A stretch of DNA of 64,000 bases from Chrysoperla carnea (lineage: Eukaryota > Arthropoda > Insecta > Neuroptera > Chrysopidae): positions 36,736,140 through 36,800,139 of the forward strand of contig NC_058342.1 of NCBI RefSeq assembly GCF_905475395.1, given 5' to 3'. Below are positions 45,601 to 57,099 of the stretch, piece after piece. The notes below the pieces were generated by a model that was given only the letters and a program-made list of their open reading frames with translations, had not been told where the DNA came from and ran no database searches. A program made the position numbers and the translations under genes. Every line of letters begins with the position of its first letter. Positions within the stretch are counted from its first letter, which is position 1.

Positions 45601-48600
45601 GTACTAACTATTGATTCTGATAGAAGTGAATCATTTGAACTAGATGCACGTCTACGTTGTTGTTGCATTGACTCTTCACTAGAACTCGATTTCAGATGAT
45701 GATCATGTTTATCTCTATCATCATCTCTAAAATAAAATAAAAAACAAGTGAAAACTAACAATTGACTGAGTTAATTGGTGGAATACCATGTATAGACAGT
45801 TTTGATACCGGAATCGTTTGTTTTTTGACGTCATGTAAGTAAAGAGAGATAGTCACTCCTAAATATTAATACATACTATAAGATTTGCACCTAATTTGCG
45901 CCCTCGTGTGTAAACAGTGATGTTTATAAAAAAATGTTTCAAATAAAAGTTGTTTATTTTTTTATAAGAAACATTTTTTACATTTAAACTTTTATTCTAT
46001 CACTAACGCTTTACAAGATGTGCCCTACGGAATCAAGACCCAATTTAGCGATGTTGCTCATTTAAGAACTCGTCCTCACTTTTTACGTCCTAAGCATGCT
46101 ATATATATATATTCAGCTTGATATCTCCTTTTGTCTTTGAGTTATCGCGCTTACAGACAGACAGACGGATGCGGACAGACAATCGAAAATGGACTAATTA
46201 ATGTAGTTAGTAAGTACTTACTTCATTTTTAATGATATATATTTATCTGGTATTAAACCTTGATGACCTTGATTGTTAGCACCACGCCACCAATCATTTG
46301 ATACTTGTGAATATAAAGTGACCACATCACCTTTCTTCAAAGACAGTTCACGTGAGCTACGTGCTATAAAATCAAATTGAACAGTTCCTTCCATATTCTC
46401 AGATTCTATAAAATAAATCAAATCAATGATAATAAAATCGATAATACCTAGATATTGATATAAATACTATAAATGATACAATAACATACCATCTTCAGAA
46501 GGATACACTTCTGAATCAACATCATCCTGAACATGATCAGATGGAGAATCTTCAACATCACTACAAAATAAAAATAGTAAATGAATAGATTTAGCTTTTG
46601 TTTAGTTTAGTTGAGTTAGGTTAGGTTATATTGGTTGTCCACGAAGGACACACTCAGGCTATAAGCCCCATTGTGATACCATATATGTGTTTTACCACCT
46701 TTTCGCTGATAATTTCATTTATCAGCTCCTCAATTTCAACTAATAATAAAATTAATTTTGTTACGACGGCGGGAATCGAACCCGCTACCCTAAGCATACC
46801 GTGGACGTAATTGGTTACGCCTTAACCAACTGAGCTAATAGGGCGACCAAGCTAGCTAAATTAACTTGACTTACTTATCTTCAGGTTCTTGTGAAATGTA
46901 TTTTTCATATTGGATGCCGCCATCATTTGGAAAGATTTCATCATTAAACATAATTATATTTTTAATCAATTCATTCACTTGATTCTGGTATTGTACTTGG
47001 TCTTTGTCATCTGGTACTGGTACTAAAGTTGGTCCAAAACATATTGCTAAATTGTAAGGATCCATCATGTTTTCATCTGAGTATTCTGATAAACTAAAAG
47101 ATAAAATTAAAAATATCAAATTAATAATTAATTTAATTTAATTTTAAATTCAATTCAAACTTACTGATTTAAAAATGCAAATAGATAACGCATAACTATC
47201 ACCACAGTTCGAGGTAAACTTTGTATCAAATCTCTCATTTTAATTACAAACTCTTGTTTTGATTCTAATTCTATAAAAAACACAAATTGATTATTGATTA
47301 AAAACGATTATTATTATTAATTAAGGGGTTAGGTATAGTCAGATTTTATGGTAGCATCAATATTTATAAGCTCTAGTTACAGACTTGGGACTAAACTTAA
47401 TATACCTTGATATATATTACATATATTCATGGTATAATAATTATTTAAAATTGTCATTTATTCATGCGCATGGCTCTGACTACACGTAACCTCTTAAAAC
47501 ATACAGAAGCAACACTTACGTGCCAATTCCATAAAATGTTCGAAATAAATAATAGGAAATAATGGTTCACGTAATTCACGTAAATAAAGTTTAAGCACCC
47601 CAGCAACACTGTTTATATCGGATGCGTCCGTCATGTCAGCCAACGGATCTTCACCACGTTCAAACCATTCACGGAAGTTGTTGATTTCCACTTGGGAGCC
47701 ACTCACTCGAAAAATACCTTGATGGTGCAATCCATACAAGTTGATCACTCTGATGCATGATTTAATAATTAATGGGATTTCTTGGTTTGTCGATTCCAAA
47801 TATTCCTCTAAACTGCCACCAAAAAGTTTTGGTTGTCCATTGTTATGTAAACGACCAATTCGTTTTCTGCGTGGCTTATTTGTTATATCAACGGTTTGAA
47901 GTACTCCAAGGCCACCACCAGTTGTGATACCTCCTCCACCTCCATCCATGGCTGTTGAACCCCCAGCCATGCCTGCTAAACATTGACGTAGAAATTCTTG
48001 TTTGGCATCCAATCGAGCTATACGAGTTGTACCAAGTAAGTATTCTCGAAATTTCTACAAGAGAATAACAGAACAATAACTTAAATGATAAGTTTAAGTC
48101 ACTGAAATATAGAGATTCCACTGAGCAACGTGTGCAACGTGACTTGAACTTACAGTTAAATAAAATTCTTCAGTCTCATGACGATCAGCACGTAGTTTCA
48201 ATGATAATGTTTCTGGTTTCTGATTTGAGCTGACAGCAACCGTGCTTCCACTTAAACTTAATTGAGCCAAATTACTAGCAACATGATGTGTATTAGAGAG
48301 AGATGTGTGCGTAGCAGAGTGCGTGCTTGTATGCGTATGCGTACTTGAGCTTTGACCAGCTGCTTGTAGTGCTTCAGTAAAATAATGAGAACAATCGTAA
48401 TCGTGTGCAGTTAACATTTCTAATAAGGTTGATTCAGCTGTTTCTAATGTTTTCCATACTTCATCGGATTCTGCACGTAAGTTGGTAACGCGTTCACGTA
48501 GTTGTGACAGTCGCGTTTCCATTTCTTGATGTAAAACCCGTTGTATTTCTGGTTCAACAGAGTCATCTGTCCGTTGTCCTTGAAATTCGATTTTTTTTGG

Positions 48601-51034
48601 TATCATGAACGCTTGATGATTACTTTCTAAGAATCGTTGTTTATCTAAGCGTGAATCTAGTGCTCCGATGCAAGATGTTAACGCATCCATACCATTTTGT
48701 ACAGATTTCTGTCGACCTTCTTCAGCGGACACATGCATCAATAATGCACGCGATATACAATTATGAAAACCAAAATCCATACACTGTCAAATAAATCAAA
48801 TATTTTATTTTAATTATTACCCATAATCCTAGTTTACAGTTTATTTGTTGCCGCCAAAATTTTAATTGTTGCTGTTGTTGGCTACACATGGCATGCTAAG
48901 CTCAAATATACAATTAGAATCTTTCGATCAGCTCTAGTTTTTGAGTTATCTACGAGGTATTTTCTTTGCTTATGACTTGTATTTGAAAAAAACATGTCAT
49001 AAGCAAAGAAAAACCACCATAAAATTGGCGGCAACAAACAAAAATTAAAATTTTGTAAACTAGTGATTATTTTTATTGCATTACGTACGTCTATTAAATC
49101 AGAGAGATCGTCTACAAAATACTTATGAATCGTTGTGTTTGAAGCTTCTAAGCACAATAAATATTCGTTTCGCGCTTTCAGAGCTTTCAGTTGTGCATCG
49201 CTATATTTACTTTTACGTTTCGATATTTCCTTTTCAATCAGTCGATATTTTTTTGAGCGTTGTAGTTTTTCAGGAGGCGTCGTTTGTTCTAGTTTGCCGC
49301 GAGTCGCTTCAGCCAAACGTAATTTCGTTTCAGCTTGTCGACTTTCATTGTGGTAACTGTGAAATGTTTTCATGGTGGTGTGAAGTTCGTGTAATACACG
49401 TAAAATTTCTTCATGTGTTTCGTAGCCAATTTCACGACACTAAATGAGACACACACAAAACAAAAGAATTAAAATTGAATCATCTGAAAAGGATGTAGAT
49501 TAAATGTTGACACTTACACGTCGGTAAATACGTTGCACGTCCTCCATAACTTGTGCAAGTCGTGACACAAGATGTGTCGAATATATTTCTGATAACGTGG
49601 CATGATCTCGACTCAAATTTCGTGTTTGTGTGACCAATTGTTGCCAACATGTAAAGCTTGAAAATAATGGCCAATGTTCTCGTCTACAAACAGATTAAAT
49701 ATCAAATTCAAAGTGAATTCAATTCAAGTGAATTGAATGAATTGAATCAATTCATTCAATTCGTTCAATATAAACATACTTTTGTTTCTGTTCCTTATGA
49801 CGTAATTGTAAAGATTTAGCTAATTTATCCAAGTTCTTTGAATAATCAAGTTCTAGTTCACCTCGCCTCCGAAAAAAATCTTGTAATTCTGTAACTAAAG
49901 CCACTTGGGCTTCCATTCGTACATCCAAACATCGTAACTGCTCGTTGAGTTGCAAACGTATATCTAAACAAAACAAAACAATTATTAAGGATTACAGAGT
50001 TACAGTTACAGTTACATAACTAATTAAATAGAATATCATGGTAATCAAGAAAAAATTAATGCATCTTTGAAATTTCATTTATTGTTTATTAGGTCGTAAA
50101 CACTTCATAAAAAAAGTGTACCTCTCAGGGGCGTATCTAACTCCCTTTGAGGCGGGTGGGGGGTTAGTTGGAGGTTTTACAACAATTAATAAATAAAATT
50201 TCAAAGATGCATTAATTTTTTCCTTTTAGATATTTTAGATTAGGTAGCAATGGTCGTGATGAATGTATTATGTAACATGTAAACATGTAATGTGCGTCTT
50301 ATCTATGGAGTGTCTCTAAACTTCATAGTCAAGTATCTTATCATTATATTCTTCATCATTTTTTATTATTTATTCAAAGAGCTACTGATTCTGTTGTTAC
50401 TGACCAGATCAAATAGAAAAGGATTGAGATTGAATCTAAATTTAAGTCAATCAATATAAAATGTACCTAATTAATAACAATTACATTAACATTATTATTA
50501 ATATAAATATGTGAGTGTATGTATACAGGCTGTTCTATTATTGACTGCAGAACTTTCACTTCCTGAATAAGCTAAGAAAAAATAGAAGAAAATGTTCTTA
50601 AACAAATTTGGATGTGAGGCCTAATTAACGAGATAATTATCCTACTCTTATTATAATCCATTAATAAAAAATACATTCCTTAAAGTGTAATTCATCCAAT
50701 AAAACACTACTTAAAAAGAAGGTGTGTTTTATCATAGTGGAAGGAGTGTCAAAATGCAACACACATCCTTTTTTTTAAGTAGTGTTTTATTGCAGGATAA
50801 TTATCTCGTAAATTAGGCCTCAGATCCAAATTTAGTAAAGAACATTTCCTTCTTTTTTTTTTCTCAGCTTATTCAGTAAGCAAAAGTTCTACAGTTAATA
50901 ACAGAACACCCTGTATATGTGGTGTGTGTTTTATTTACAATTTATATTAATTAAATACCTGGATGTACATCTTTTAATTCAGGAATTGGAGCATGAATCC
51001 AACCATTACGTTGTTGAATGATGCATTGAAACAT
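42659..51034 (-). CDS. srGAP: SLIT-ROBO Rho GTPase-activating protein (srGAP), 12 exons
   Basis: srGAPs bend membranes through an inverse F-BAR domain and switch off Rho-family GTPases downstream of Slit-Robo. Proposed exons in gene order: 51034-50959, 49963-49780, 49683-49518, 49439-49089, 48783-48154, 48054-47520, 47270-47165, 47093-46875, 46560-46490, 46405-46222, 45726-45369, 43984-42659. Phases agree and give about 1401 residues. F-BAR, about residues 25-470: ELQDFFRRRGELELDYSKNL, GYETHEEILRVLHELHTTM, HSYHNESRQAETKLR. RhoGAP, about 545-740, has its arginine finger in GIFRVSG (Arg near 585), plus PYNLAICFGPTLVP. SH3, about 785-838: FDFIARSSRELSLKKGD...NDWWRGANNQG. The long tail is low-complexity (Ser, Gln, Thr, poly-Asp/Thr, poly-Pro). 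The ATG at 51034 is preceded by an in-frame stop within TTATC repeats, so it is a true start for that exon; another first exon exists at 56744. Extra exons in the 1.4-kb intron before the last exon cannot be excluded. Confidence 0.93.
44446..44599. mobile_element. 154-bp Tigger-like miniature element in srGAP intron
   Basis: CAGTGGAACCTCGATAATCC at the left and GAATTATCGAGGTTCCACTG at the right are inverse, with TA at both borders. The CAGTGGAACCTCG-type end is typical of Tigger/pogo miniatures. Confidence 0.8.
45371..45408 (-). repeat. Hexanucleotide run coding Ala-Asn repeats in srGAP
   Basis: ATTAGC repeats six times, with one G variant, at the 3' end of exon 11 and encode ANANANANAN directly before the splice donor. 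Length changes here would add or remove two residues per unit without shifting the frame. Confidence 0.75.
45765..46198 (+). repeat. ACATGGTATA dispersed element in srGAP intron
   Basis: It begins ACTGAGTTAATTGGTGGAAT, contains TTTTTTGACGTCATGTAAG, CGCTTTACAAGATG and CTTGATATCTCC, and ends with GACAGACAGACGG...GACTAATT. It parallels the ClpP-intron copy but is truncated before the ACATGGTATA terminus. Confidence 0.65.
46614..46848 (-). mobile_element. tRNA-derived SINE in srGAP intron 8
   Basis: On the minus strand a head GTCGCCCTATTAGCTCAGTTGG carries a pol III A-box, and GGGTTCGATTCCCGC further on is a perfect B-box with T-stem. The acceptor ends do not pair (GGTCGCC against CGTCGTA), so it is not a tRNA gene. 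A tRNA-unrelated body follows, ending in AACCTAACCTAAC. It fills almost the whole 314-bp intron between exons 46875 and 46560. The tail resembles the insertion at 27177. Confidence 0.8.
47335..47440 (+). repeat. ACATGGTATA family terminal fragment in srGAP intron 6
   Basis: It reads TGGTAGCATCAATATTTATA, ACTTGGGACTAAACTTAATA and CATATATTCATGGTATAATA, the right terminus of the family seen complete at 32868-33384. Confidence 0.6.
50026..50235. mobile_element. Inverted-repeat element (AATTAATGCATCTTTGAAAT), copy 1
   Basis: The left arm AAAAATTAATGCATCTTTGAA is mirrored by TTCAAAGATGCATTAATTTTT at the right. The middle contains CAGGGGCGTATCTAAC and a G-rich patch. It lies in srGAP intron 1. Copy 2 is at 53570-53942. 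Confidence 0.7.
50524..50915. mobile_element. Fold-back family (GGTGTTCTGTTATTG), copy 5, srGAP intron 1
   Basis: Left end TACAGGCTGTTCTATTATTG, right end TTAATAACAGAACACCCTGTA. The inner arms GGATGTGAGGCCTAATTAACG and CGTAAATTAGGCCTCAGATCC are inverse, as is the core TCCAATAAAACACTACTTAAA. Confidence 0.75.
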
Positions 51035-51198
51035 TATTATCTTATCTTATCTTATCTTATCTATTTTAATTTATTTTATTTATTTATTCATTTATTTATT
51101 ATTACATATTGTACTGTTTTGTATTAAACTGTAATTAACTTCATATTATAATTTTAATTAATTATTTATTTTAATAACATTTACACATACATACACAC

Positions 51199-51756
51199 TA
51201 GTGATGGGACGAATATTCGTACTCGCAAAAAAAGATTGTTTAAAACTATGTTGCATTTTAAAACAACAAGATTTGAAATTTGTTAGACAGTATATTACTA
51301 TCATATAAACAACTCATGCGTTTGTGTCAACTTCATCAATCAACCCTGTACGGTAGTTTTATCACATTCGTGGCGACAACTTCATATCGGTTGATATTAA
51401 GAATTTTTTTTCAGTGTAACAGTCTTCAGTCATGTTTATGTTTTTTTGAGTAGTAGTTTATCAATTTTTTATCCCTAGTAAACAAAAAATGGTAAGCTAC
51501 AACCCCAAATATACATAAAAATGACTAATCTCCCTCCTGAATAAAGTGTATAATCTAATAATGAATATGTATATGAATATGAACATAGCATGCACCACGC
51601 ACACTGATACAGACATACAAACACTACATACAACTACTAAACACTTATTATGGACAGCTGGAGTATTTGTTGTGTCTGAAAGTGTACCATAGATTTGTAT
51701 AACATATAGATAGAGAATCCCATGTCTTGAAATTGGTCTGAAAGAATAGAATTAGA
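51199..51756. other. srGAP upstream region with transposon fragments
   Basis: TAGTGATGGGACGAATATTC at 51199 is a solo end of the hAT-like element at 19415. 51307-51407 repeats the dispersed sequence at 42115-42175. No gene. Confidence 0.5.
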
Positions 51757-52276
51757 CATGAAGGTTATAAAGAAGGAGAACGATCGCTACGTGTTAAAGC
51801 ATTAGCACGCCTGTCCCTGAAAATTTGTAGAATTTATAGTTTATTTTTCAGCCACCAGTCCCGCTGTCATCAAGAAGTAGTATCTGCGAAGTTAGTTGTT
51901 TATGAGTACAAGTAGATGAAGTTAGTTGTATAATGTACAAATTGATATATCATTTCAAATTAGCGCACAACAGCCCGCTTTTATTGATACTACTTAGTGG
52001 TAGCAGCGCCTCACTTATTTTATCCATATTTCGGGGACAATATTTTCTATAGCGATCGTTCTCCTTCTTATAACCTTCATGATATGGACAAAATAAGTGA
52101 GGCGCTGGGATCGCTAAGTTGTCTCATTAAATGCGGGCTGTTGTGCGTTAATATACTACTTCTTGATGACAGCGCGGCTGGTGGCTGAAAATGAACTATA
52201 AATTCTACAAATTTTCAGGGACAGGTGCGCTAATGCTTTAGTACATAGCGATCGTTCTCCTTCTTTATAACCTCCA
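51757..52276. mobile_element. Two head-to-head units of an 8-bp-duplication element family
   Basis: It starts CATGAAGGTTATAAAGAAGG and reaches CGATCGTTCTCCTTCTTATA by 52068. It then continues into a second, inverted unit (GTGAGGCGCTGGGATCGC... to TTCTTTATAACCTCCATG). The two units share AGCCCGCTTTTATTGATAC/GCGGGCTGTTGTGCG and AGTGAGGCGCTG blocks. The fused pair is nearly palindromic. The family is shared with 52563-52863. Confidence 0.65.
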
Positions 52277-52562
52277 TGGACTAGAACATATAACATATGC
52301 GTTGAATGGTTTTATTTAGTTCCCAATTTCATTTTACGCCATATAGAACCTCTATCTATACGTTACATGTCTATGATATGTACCTATCCATATACATATA
52401 TGTATATGTATATGTCATCTAACGCTTCGTTTTATTTTAAGAATCATTCGTTTATAATAAATCAGATCTTGTAAGATTGTAAACTGTCCGTCTGTCTGTC
52501 TGTCTGTCAACCCACAGAACAATAACATTCATTTACTATCTAACATTTTTGTTTGATTATCT

Positions 52563-52863
52563 CATGAAGGTTATAAGAAGGAGAACGATCGCTATAGAAA
52601 ATATTGTCCCCGAAATATGGATAAAATAAGTGAGGCGCTGCGATCGCTAAGTTGTATCAATAAAAGCGGGCTGTTGTGCGCTAATTTGAAATGATATATC
52701 AATTTGTACATTATGCAACTAACTTCATCTACTTGTACTCATAAACAGCTAACTTCGCAGATGCTACTTCTTGATGACAACGCGGCTGGTAGCTGAATAA
52801 TTAACTATAAATTCTACAAATTTTCAGGGACAGACGCGCTTCTCCTTCTTTATAACCTTCATG
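52563..52863. mobile_element. Intact 301-bp unit with 8-bp target duplication
   Basis: The terminal repeats CATGAAGGTTATAAGAAGG and CCTTCTTTATAACCTTCATG are inverse. GATTATCT flanks it exactly on both sides (52555-52562 and 52864-52871). No coding frame. An 8-bp duplication occurs in the hAT and P superfamilies; the CATGAAGG end does not clearly identify either. Confidence 0.85.
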
Positions 52864-53569
52864 GATTATCTTATTATATTTAAACGAGCAATTCTTATAT
52901 ATATATCAGAAATCTCGGAAACGGCTCCAACGATTTTCATAAAAATTAGTAAGTAGTGGTTTTTTCGAAAAATCAATCTAGCTTGGTATTATTTTTAGAA
53001 AATGTCGCTTTATTCGTGTTTTCAGCAAAAACTGAAACATTCACTGCAAAATATGACTGTTCCTGACATCTATTGGTGATGAAATAAAGTACATTACCGG
53101 GATAGAGACATTTTAAATGGGTTCTTATATTAGTGGTAAAATTTAGTGCCTTCCAGATACTAACAATGACTTAATTATGACTTAATTATTAAATCGAAAT
53201 TTAGTTTTCGATCAATATATTATTTAGAGGGCGTCATATTTAATTTAATGTGACGCCACATAGTCTATAACCAGCGGACGATCAAGAAACTTTGAACAAT
53301 ACCTCTTTAGTTAAATTATGATAAGTAGTTTAGAAGCTGGGTGGGAATAAATGAAAATACATACATATATACATACCAGTCAAACACATAACCCTCGATA
53401 TAGTGTAGTCGAGGTAATTAAAGCTAAAACAACCGCATCCGTTCTAACTACATATGTTATATACATTCACAAACTACAAACCACAACAATCTGTGTACCA
53501 CATAACACACAGCACACACATTCAGATTATATTTATGATATCATTATCGTAGAACACCAAAGTTAAATA

Positions 53570-53942
53570 CAATATCATGGAAAAAAAGAAGAAATTAATG
53601 CACCTTTGAAATTTTATTTATTAGTTCTTTATTAGGCTGTAAACAGTCCCAATTTTTGGGTGGGGATAGTTGGAGATTTTTATCAGTTTTTTACAAATTA
53701 CAAAAAAATTGTTGCCCGCCCATTCAATGAAAAAAAAAACCATCTTGTAAGCCGTTTAGTTTTTTTGTAATTTGTAAAAAACTGAATAAAACACCCCAAC
53801 TACCCCCTTAAAAATAGAGGTTAGGTACGCCCCTGAGAGGTTTACTTTTTTTTACGAAATTTTTACAACCTAATTAACAAATATAGAAAAATTTCAAAGA
53901 TGCATTAATTTTTTTTGTAGATATTTAGTTGTATTCTATACC
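53570..53942. mobile_element. Inverted-repeat element (AATTAATGCATCTTTGAAAT), copy 2
   Basis: GAAATTAATGCACCTTTGAA at the left pairs with TTCAAAGATGCATTAATTTT at the right. A second inner inverted pair surrounds TTTTTTACAAATTACAAAAA and its inverse. Same family as 50026-50235. Confidence 0.65.
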
Positions 53943-54109
53943 ATAATAAACTAAAATATATTAAAAAAATCAAAAAGCCCGACTGCTTTCAACAAAAACT
54001 AAAAAGAAAAAGAACTCTAGTACTTTACATGGTGACTTTAACAGTCCGAATCCATTCAAATCTAACCAATAATGGGTATCAAATGTTAAACTCACTATAC
54101 CGATTGTAA

Positions 54110-54373
54110 ACTATCTCGTTAGCCATATAAAATATATGAAGTAATAAGAGTTTTTATGGGTGTTCTTATGTATAAAACAAAGAGGGAATGTGTACTATGT
54201 CTTATGGTTATGTGTTACAGTGTGTGATTGGTATTGTATGTGTACAATTTCAAGTGATAAGTCGGATAGGCTGTGTTCATTCATGTATACACATATACAA
54301 TCACTCTTTGTTTTATACATAAGAACTCTTCTTACTTCATATAATGTAAATCACTAACGATATGGTTTACAAA
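54110..54373. mobile_element. Fold-back element with CTTATGTATAAAACAAAGAG arms
   Basis: CTTATGTATAAAACAAAGAG (54166) is an exact inverse of CTCTTTGTTTTATACATAAG (54303). The flanks TATATGAAGTAATAAGAG and its partner extend the arms to the ends near ACTATCTCGTTAGCCATAT. A related single arm is at 10385-10490. Confidence 0.65.
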
Positions 54374-54837
54374 CAGTAAAAACTACACGACCTCTTATTT
54401 CTTTTCAGTTTTTATTGAACATAGTCGGGTTTATTGATTTTCAAAATTAATTTTTTTACTTTACACTTTTTAATTAGGATTTTCAAATACCTACATTCAA
54501 TGTACCTCACTTTTTTTATTATTCCTAATTAAAAATATATTTTTGTAATCGAATTTTAACTTCCCTACTCGATAGGTTGAATTTTTTTTTACTATTTTGC
54601 GTCAAAAATCCACAACTTTTTTCAAACATCTATCTAAGAACACTTGAGTTTATAAAATAAGAAATTTACAAACAAATACGTCCGAAAAACATAAGTACTT
54701 GTTGGTAGTCGAGTAAGTAAATAAATAAATAAATAAATAAAACACTTATCACTACTTAATTAAGTATTAATAATGAATATTTATAATTAAGTATACTTAA
54801 TAAATAAAGAAATTGTATGTAATTATAATTAGACTAT

Positions 54838-55374
54838 TAATACAGTAAATAAGCCGGAAAATACCAGTAAATGGGAAAAAGTGGTGGGACAGGTCCGATT
54901 TCAAAAATTCTTGCTTGTACGTGTTCCTTAGACATTCAGGAACATTCTCAGCCGCCCTAACCTTCACGTTACTACGAAAAATGAGAGTAGTTTTTCTATA
55001 GAGTGACATAAAAAAACTTAAAAACTCAAAATTAAACCTCGAAAATCGTTTCCCAAGAGTTTCCGAGGTCACTGATTATGAATTCGAGGTAAAAAACAAA
55101 ATAAATGATTTCAACCACATTAAAATCACCACAAGAAGGGTTGCAATCATCCCCAGTTGCTTCGGATTCGTAATCAGTGACCCCAAAAATCCCTGAGAAA
55201 CGATCAGATGGAGTGCTTTTGGGGTGGAAAAACTACTCTTATTTTCTCATTTTTCGTAGTAATGCGAAGATTAGGGCGGCTGAATGTTCCTGAAGGTCTA
55301 AGAAGCCCGTACAAACAAGAATTTTTGAAATCGGAGATGTTCCACTACATTTTCCGGCTTATTAAGTGTACTAT
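54838..55374. mobile_element. Long-terminal-inverted-repeat element
   Basis: The left end AATAAGCCGGAAAATACC and the right end ATTTTCCGGCTTATT begin arms that stay similar for over 130 bp (CCGATTTCAAAAATTCTTG, AGGAACATTCTCAGCCGCCC, TACTACGAAAAATGAGA). The body is non-coding; the frame at 54797 is part of the left arm. Confidence 0.7.
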
Positions 55375-55693
55375 AGGTTAGGCTAGACTAGACTGGCATA
55401 GGTACATTTTAATATTTTATATATTTAAATTAATCAAATCAAATCAAATAAAAACAAACCAAATAAAATAATCAGTAATCAGTATATCAATCAATTCTTG
55501 TATTGGTATTGGTGTTCGGTTACAACGCAACGATACGCATTGTGATGGTCGTTACTCGTTATCTTGAACCGTTTCGAAGTTATTGAACGGTTATAGCGAA
55601 CTTACCGAATCGTGACTGTAGAAGTAGGTAAGTAAGTAGGTAGATTAGATTAGAAAGTAGGTAAATAAGCATGCATTGATATTGTAATTGTGC

Positions 55694-56477
55694 TTAAGTA
55701 TTTCGGATGCTAGTTCAAACTTAACATTCCCTTTTTTTATACCAATCGAAGGAGAAAATAAATTTACACAAAATTTGTTTTACCACACACTTTCCGAGAT
55801 AATTAATATTAAACATGCCAAACAAATGCATACGAGTAGGGTTTAAACGACAGAAAGTGTTAAGGATTTCATAGAATTCTCGATGTTAATAAACTTGACA
55901 TGATATAAAAAAGAGTATCATTAAAAAAAATCAACGTGTATTGAATAACTTTTCGAAGTTACAACACGATTGACAACTTAAAACAAAAGTTATTGATCAA
56001 ATACAAATTATATGACGGCTCTATCTTTGTATTTTTTTGTGAGTTTAAAGACAGTAGTAAAATGTGGCAACAGCGCATTGAAGTACCGCTCCTTTCAAAC
56101 AGGATAATTCTTTGGTAGATGAGAAATTCATAAATCTTTGACGCTGACTAAAAATCAAAATATAATGTGTGTCTTTTAAAAATTAACATTTTATGTATAA
56201 TAAAAAAATAAATAGGTTAATAATATATTTATTATCTACTTTATTTTCTTAGCTATTCTCTATTATTGTGAAGCTTAGACTGTACATACGCTGTTGCCAT
56301 ATTTATTATTTGTTCCTGAACATAATCAAAACAATAATTAAAATTTTTATAATAAATGTTAATTAAATTTATCGATAGTTAAAAGAAAATTAATGCAATG
56401 GATATTACATCTTATTTTAAGTTATTTTTATTTAAACATTGTATTCATCCTTCACTGTAGCATTCGAAATACCTTAA
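55694..56477 (-). mobile_element. TTAA-flanked family (GGTATTTCGGATGCTA), copy 2
   Basis: The ends TTAAGTATTTCGGATGCTA and TAGCATTCGAAATACCTTAA carry TTAA at both borders, a piggyBac-like signature. Its reverse complement matches 58801-59547 over most of its length, for example GTGGCAACAGCGCATTGAAG against CAATGCGTTGTTGCCAC. No transposase frame remains. Confidence 0.75.
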
Positions 56478-56668
56478 ATAGATAATGCACTGTAGAGTAG
56501 AGTAAGCTGTTATTAGTTTAGTAGTTGAGTGGGGATAAACTAACTGAATTAATATTAAATTTAAAATGAAACTAAATTAAATTAAAAGCATGGTATTGGT
56601 TATGGGTATGATTATGGTTATAGTAACCACTTAAATAAAAAATAAATAAAATAAAAAAGTAAACGTAC

Positions 56669-56744
56669 TGTTAAAGATCAGCAATTTTCGAGTGGATCCA
56701 AGTCTTTTTATTGGAGATTTGATTTCATATTCATTTTCATCCAT
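56669..56744 (-). CDS. srGAP: Alternative first coding exon of srGAP
   Basis: The minus strand reads ATG then DENEYEIKSPIKRLGSTRK and LLIFN, ending at donor GTACGTTTAC with one base over (phase 1). The other first exon (51034-50959) has the same length, 76 bp, and also ends in phase 1. Both can therefore splice to the F-BAR exon at 49963 (IRLQLNEQLRCLD). The encoded N-termini differ completely. The assignment is an inference from phase and position; the exon could belong to a separate transcript. No other acceptor-ready exon was found between it and srGAP. Confidence 0.5.
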
Positions 56745-57099
56745 CGTTAAAACAAACTGCACTTGCACTTGAACTTGTACTTATACTGCAGTGTAGTGTA
56801 GTGTAGTGTAGATAGTGTAGATTCGTAGTAGTAATACTAGTTAGTAGTAATACTAGTAGTAAAAATAGTAGTAGTATATAGTCAACTACCTATGATATGG
56901 CTACCGATACGGATACGATATGATACCTATATAATAAATAAAAAAACATAAATCAAATCAAAATAAATAAACAATAACATTAAAAATCAAATTAAATATA
57001 AAAAATCAATCATACAACACACAACACACGAGTTCTTGTCATAGTCATTCATCTATTTTTTATTTATTTTAGGTAATAATTGTTCGAGTTCTATCAATA

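Noticed and set aside
46614-46640. Interstitial telomere repeat (TTAGG)n
   Set aside because: Only two or three imperfect units occur, at the tail of a SINE; the same phrase occurs at the insertion at 27177.
46755-46848. A functional tRNA gene on the minus strand
   Set aside because: A- and B-boxes are present, but the acceptor stem does not pair and a SINE body with an AACCTAACC tail follows.
53351-54357. Plus-strand frames at 53351 and 54160
   Set aside because: Both overlap or abut fold-back elements and simple CATACATA repeats; no domain.
55510-55625. A GC-richer patch as a promoter for the distal srGAP exon
   Set aside because: It is downstream of that exon in gene direction and looks like a degraded inverted repeat; no core promoter motif can be supported.
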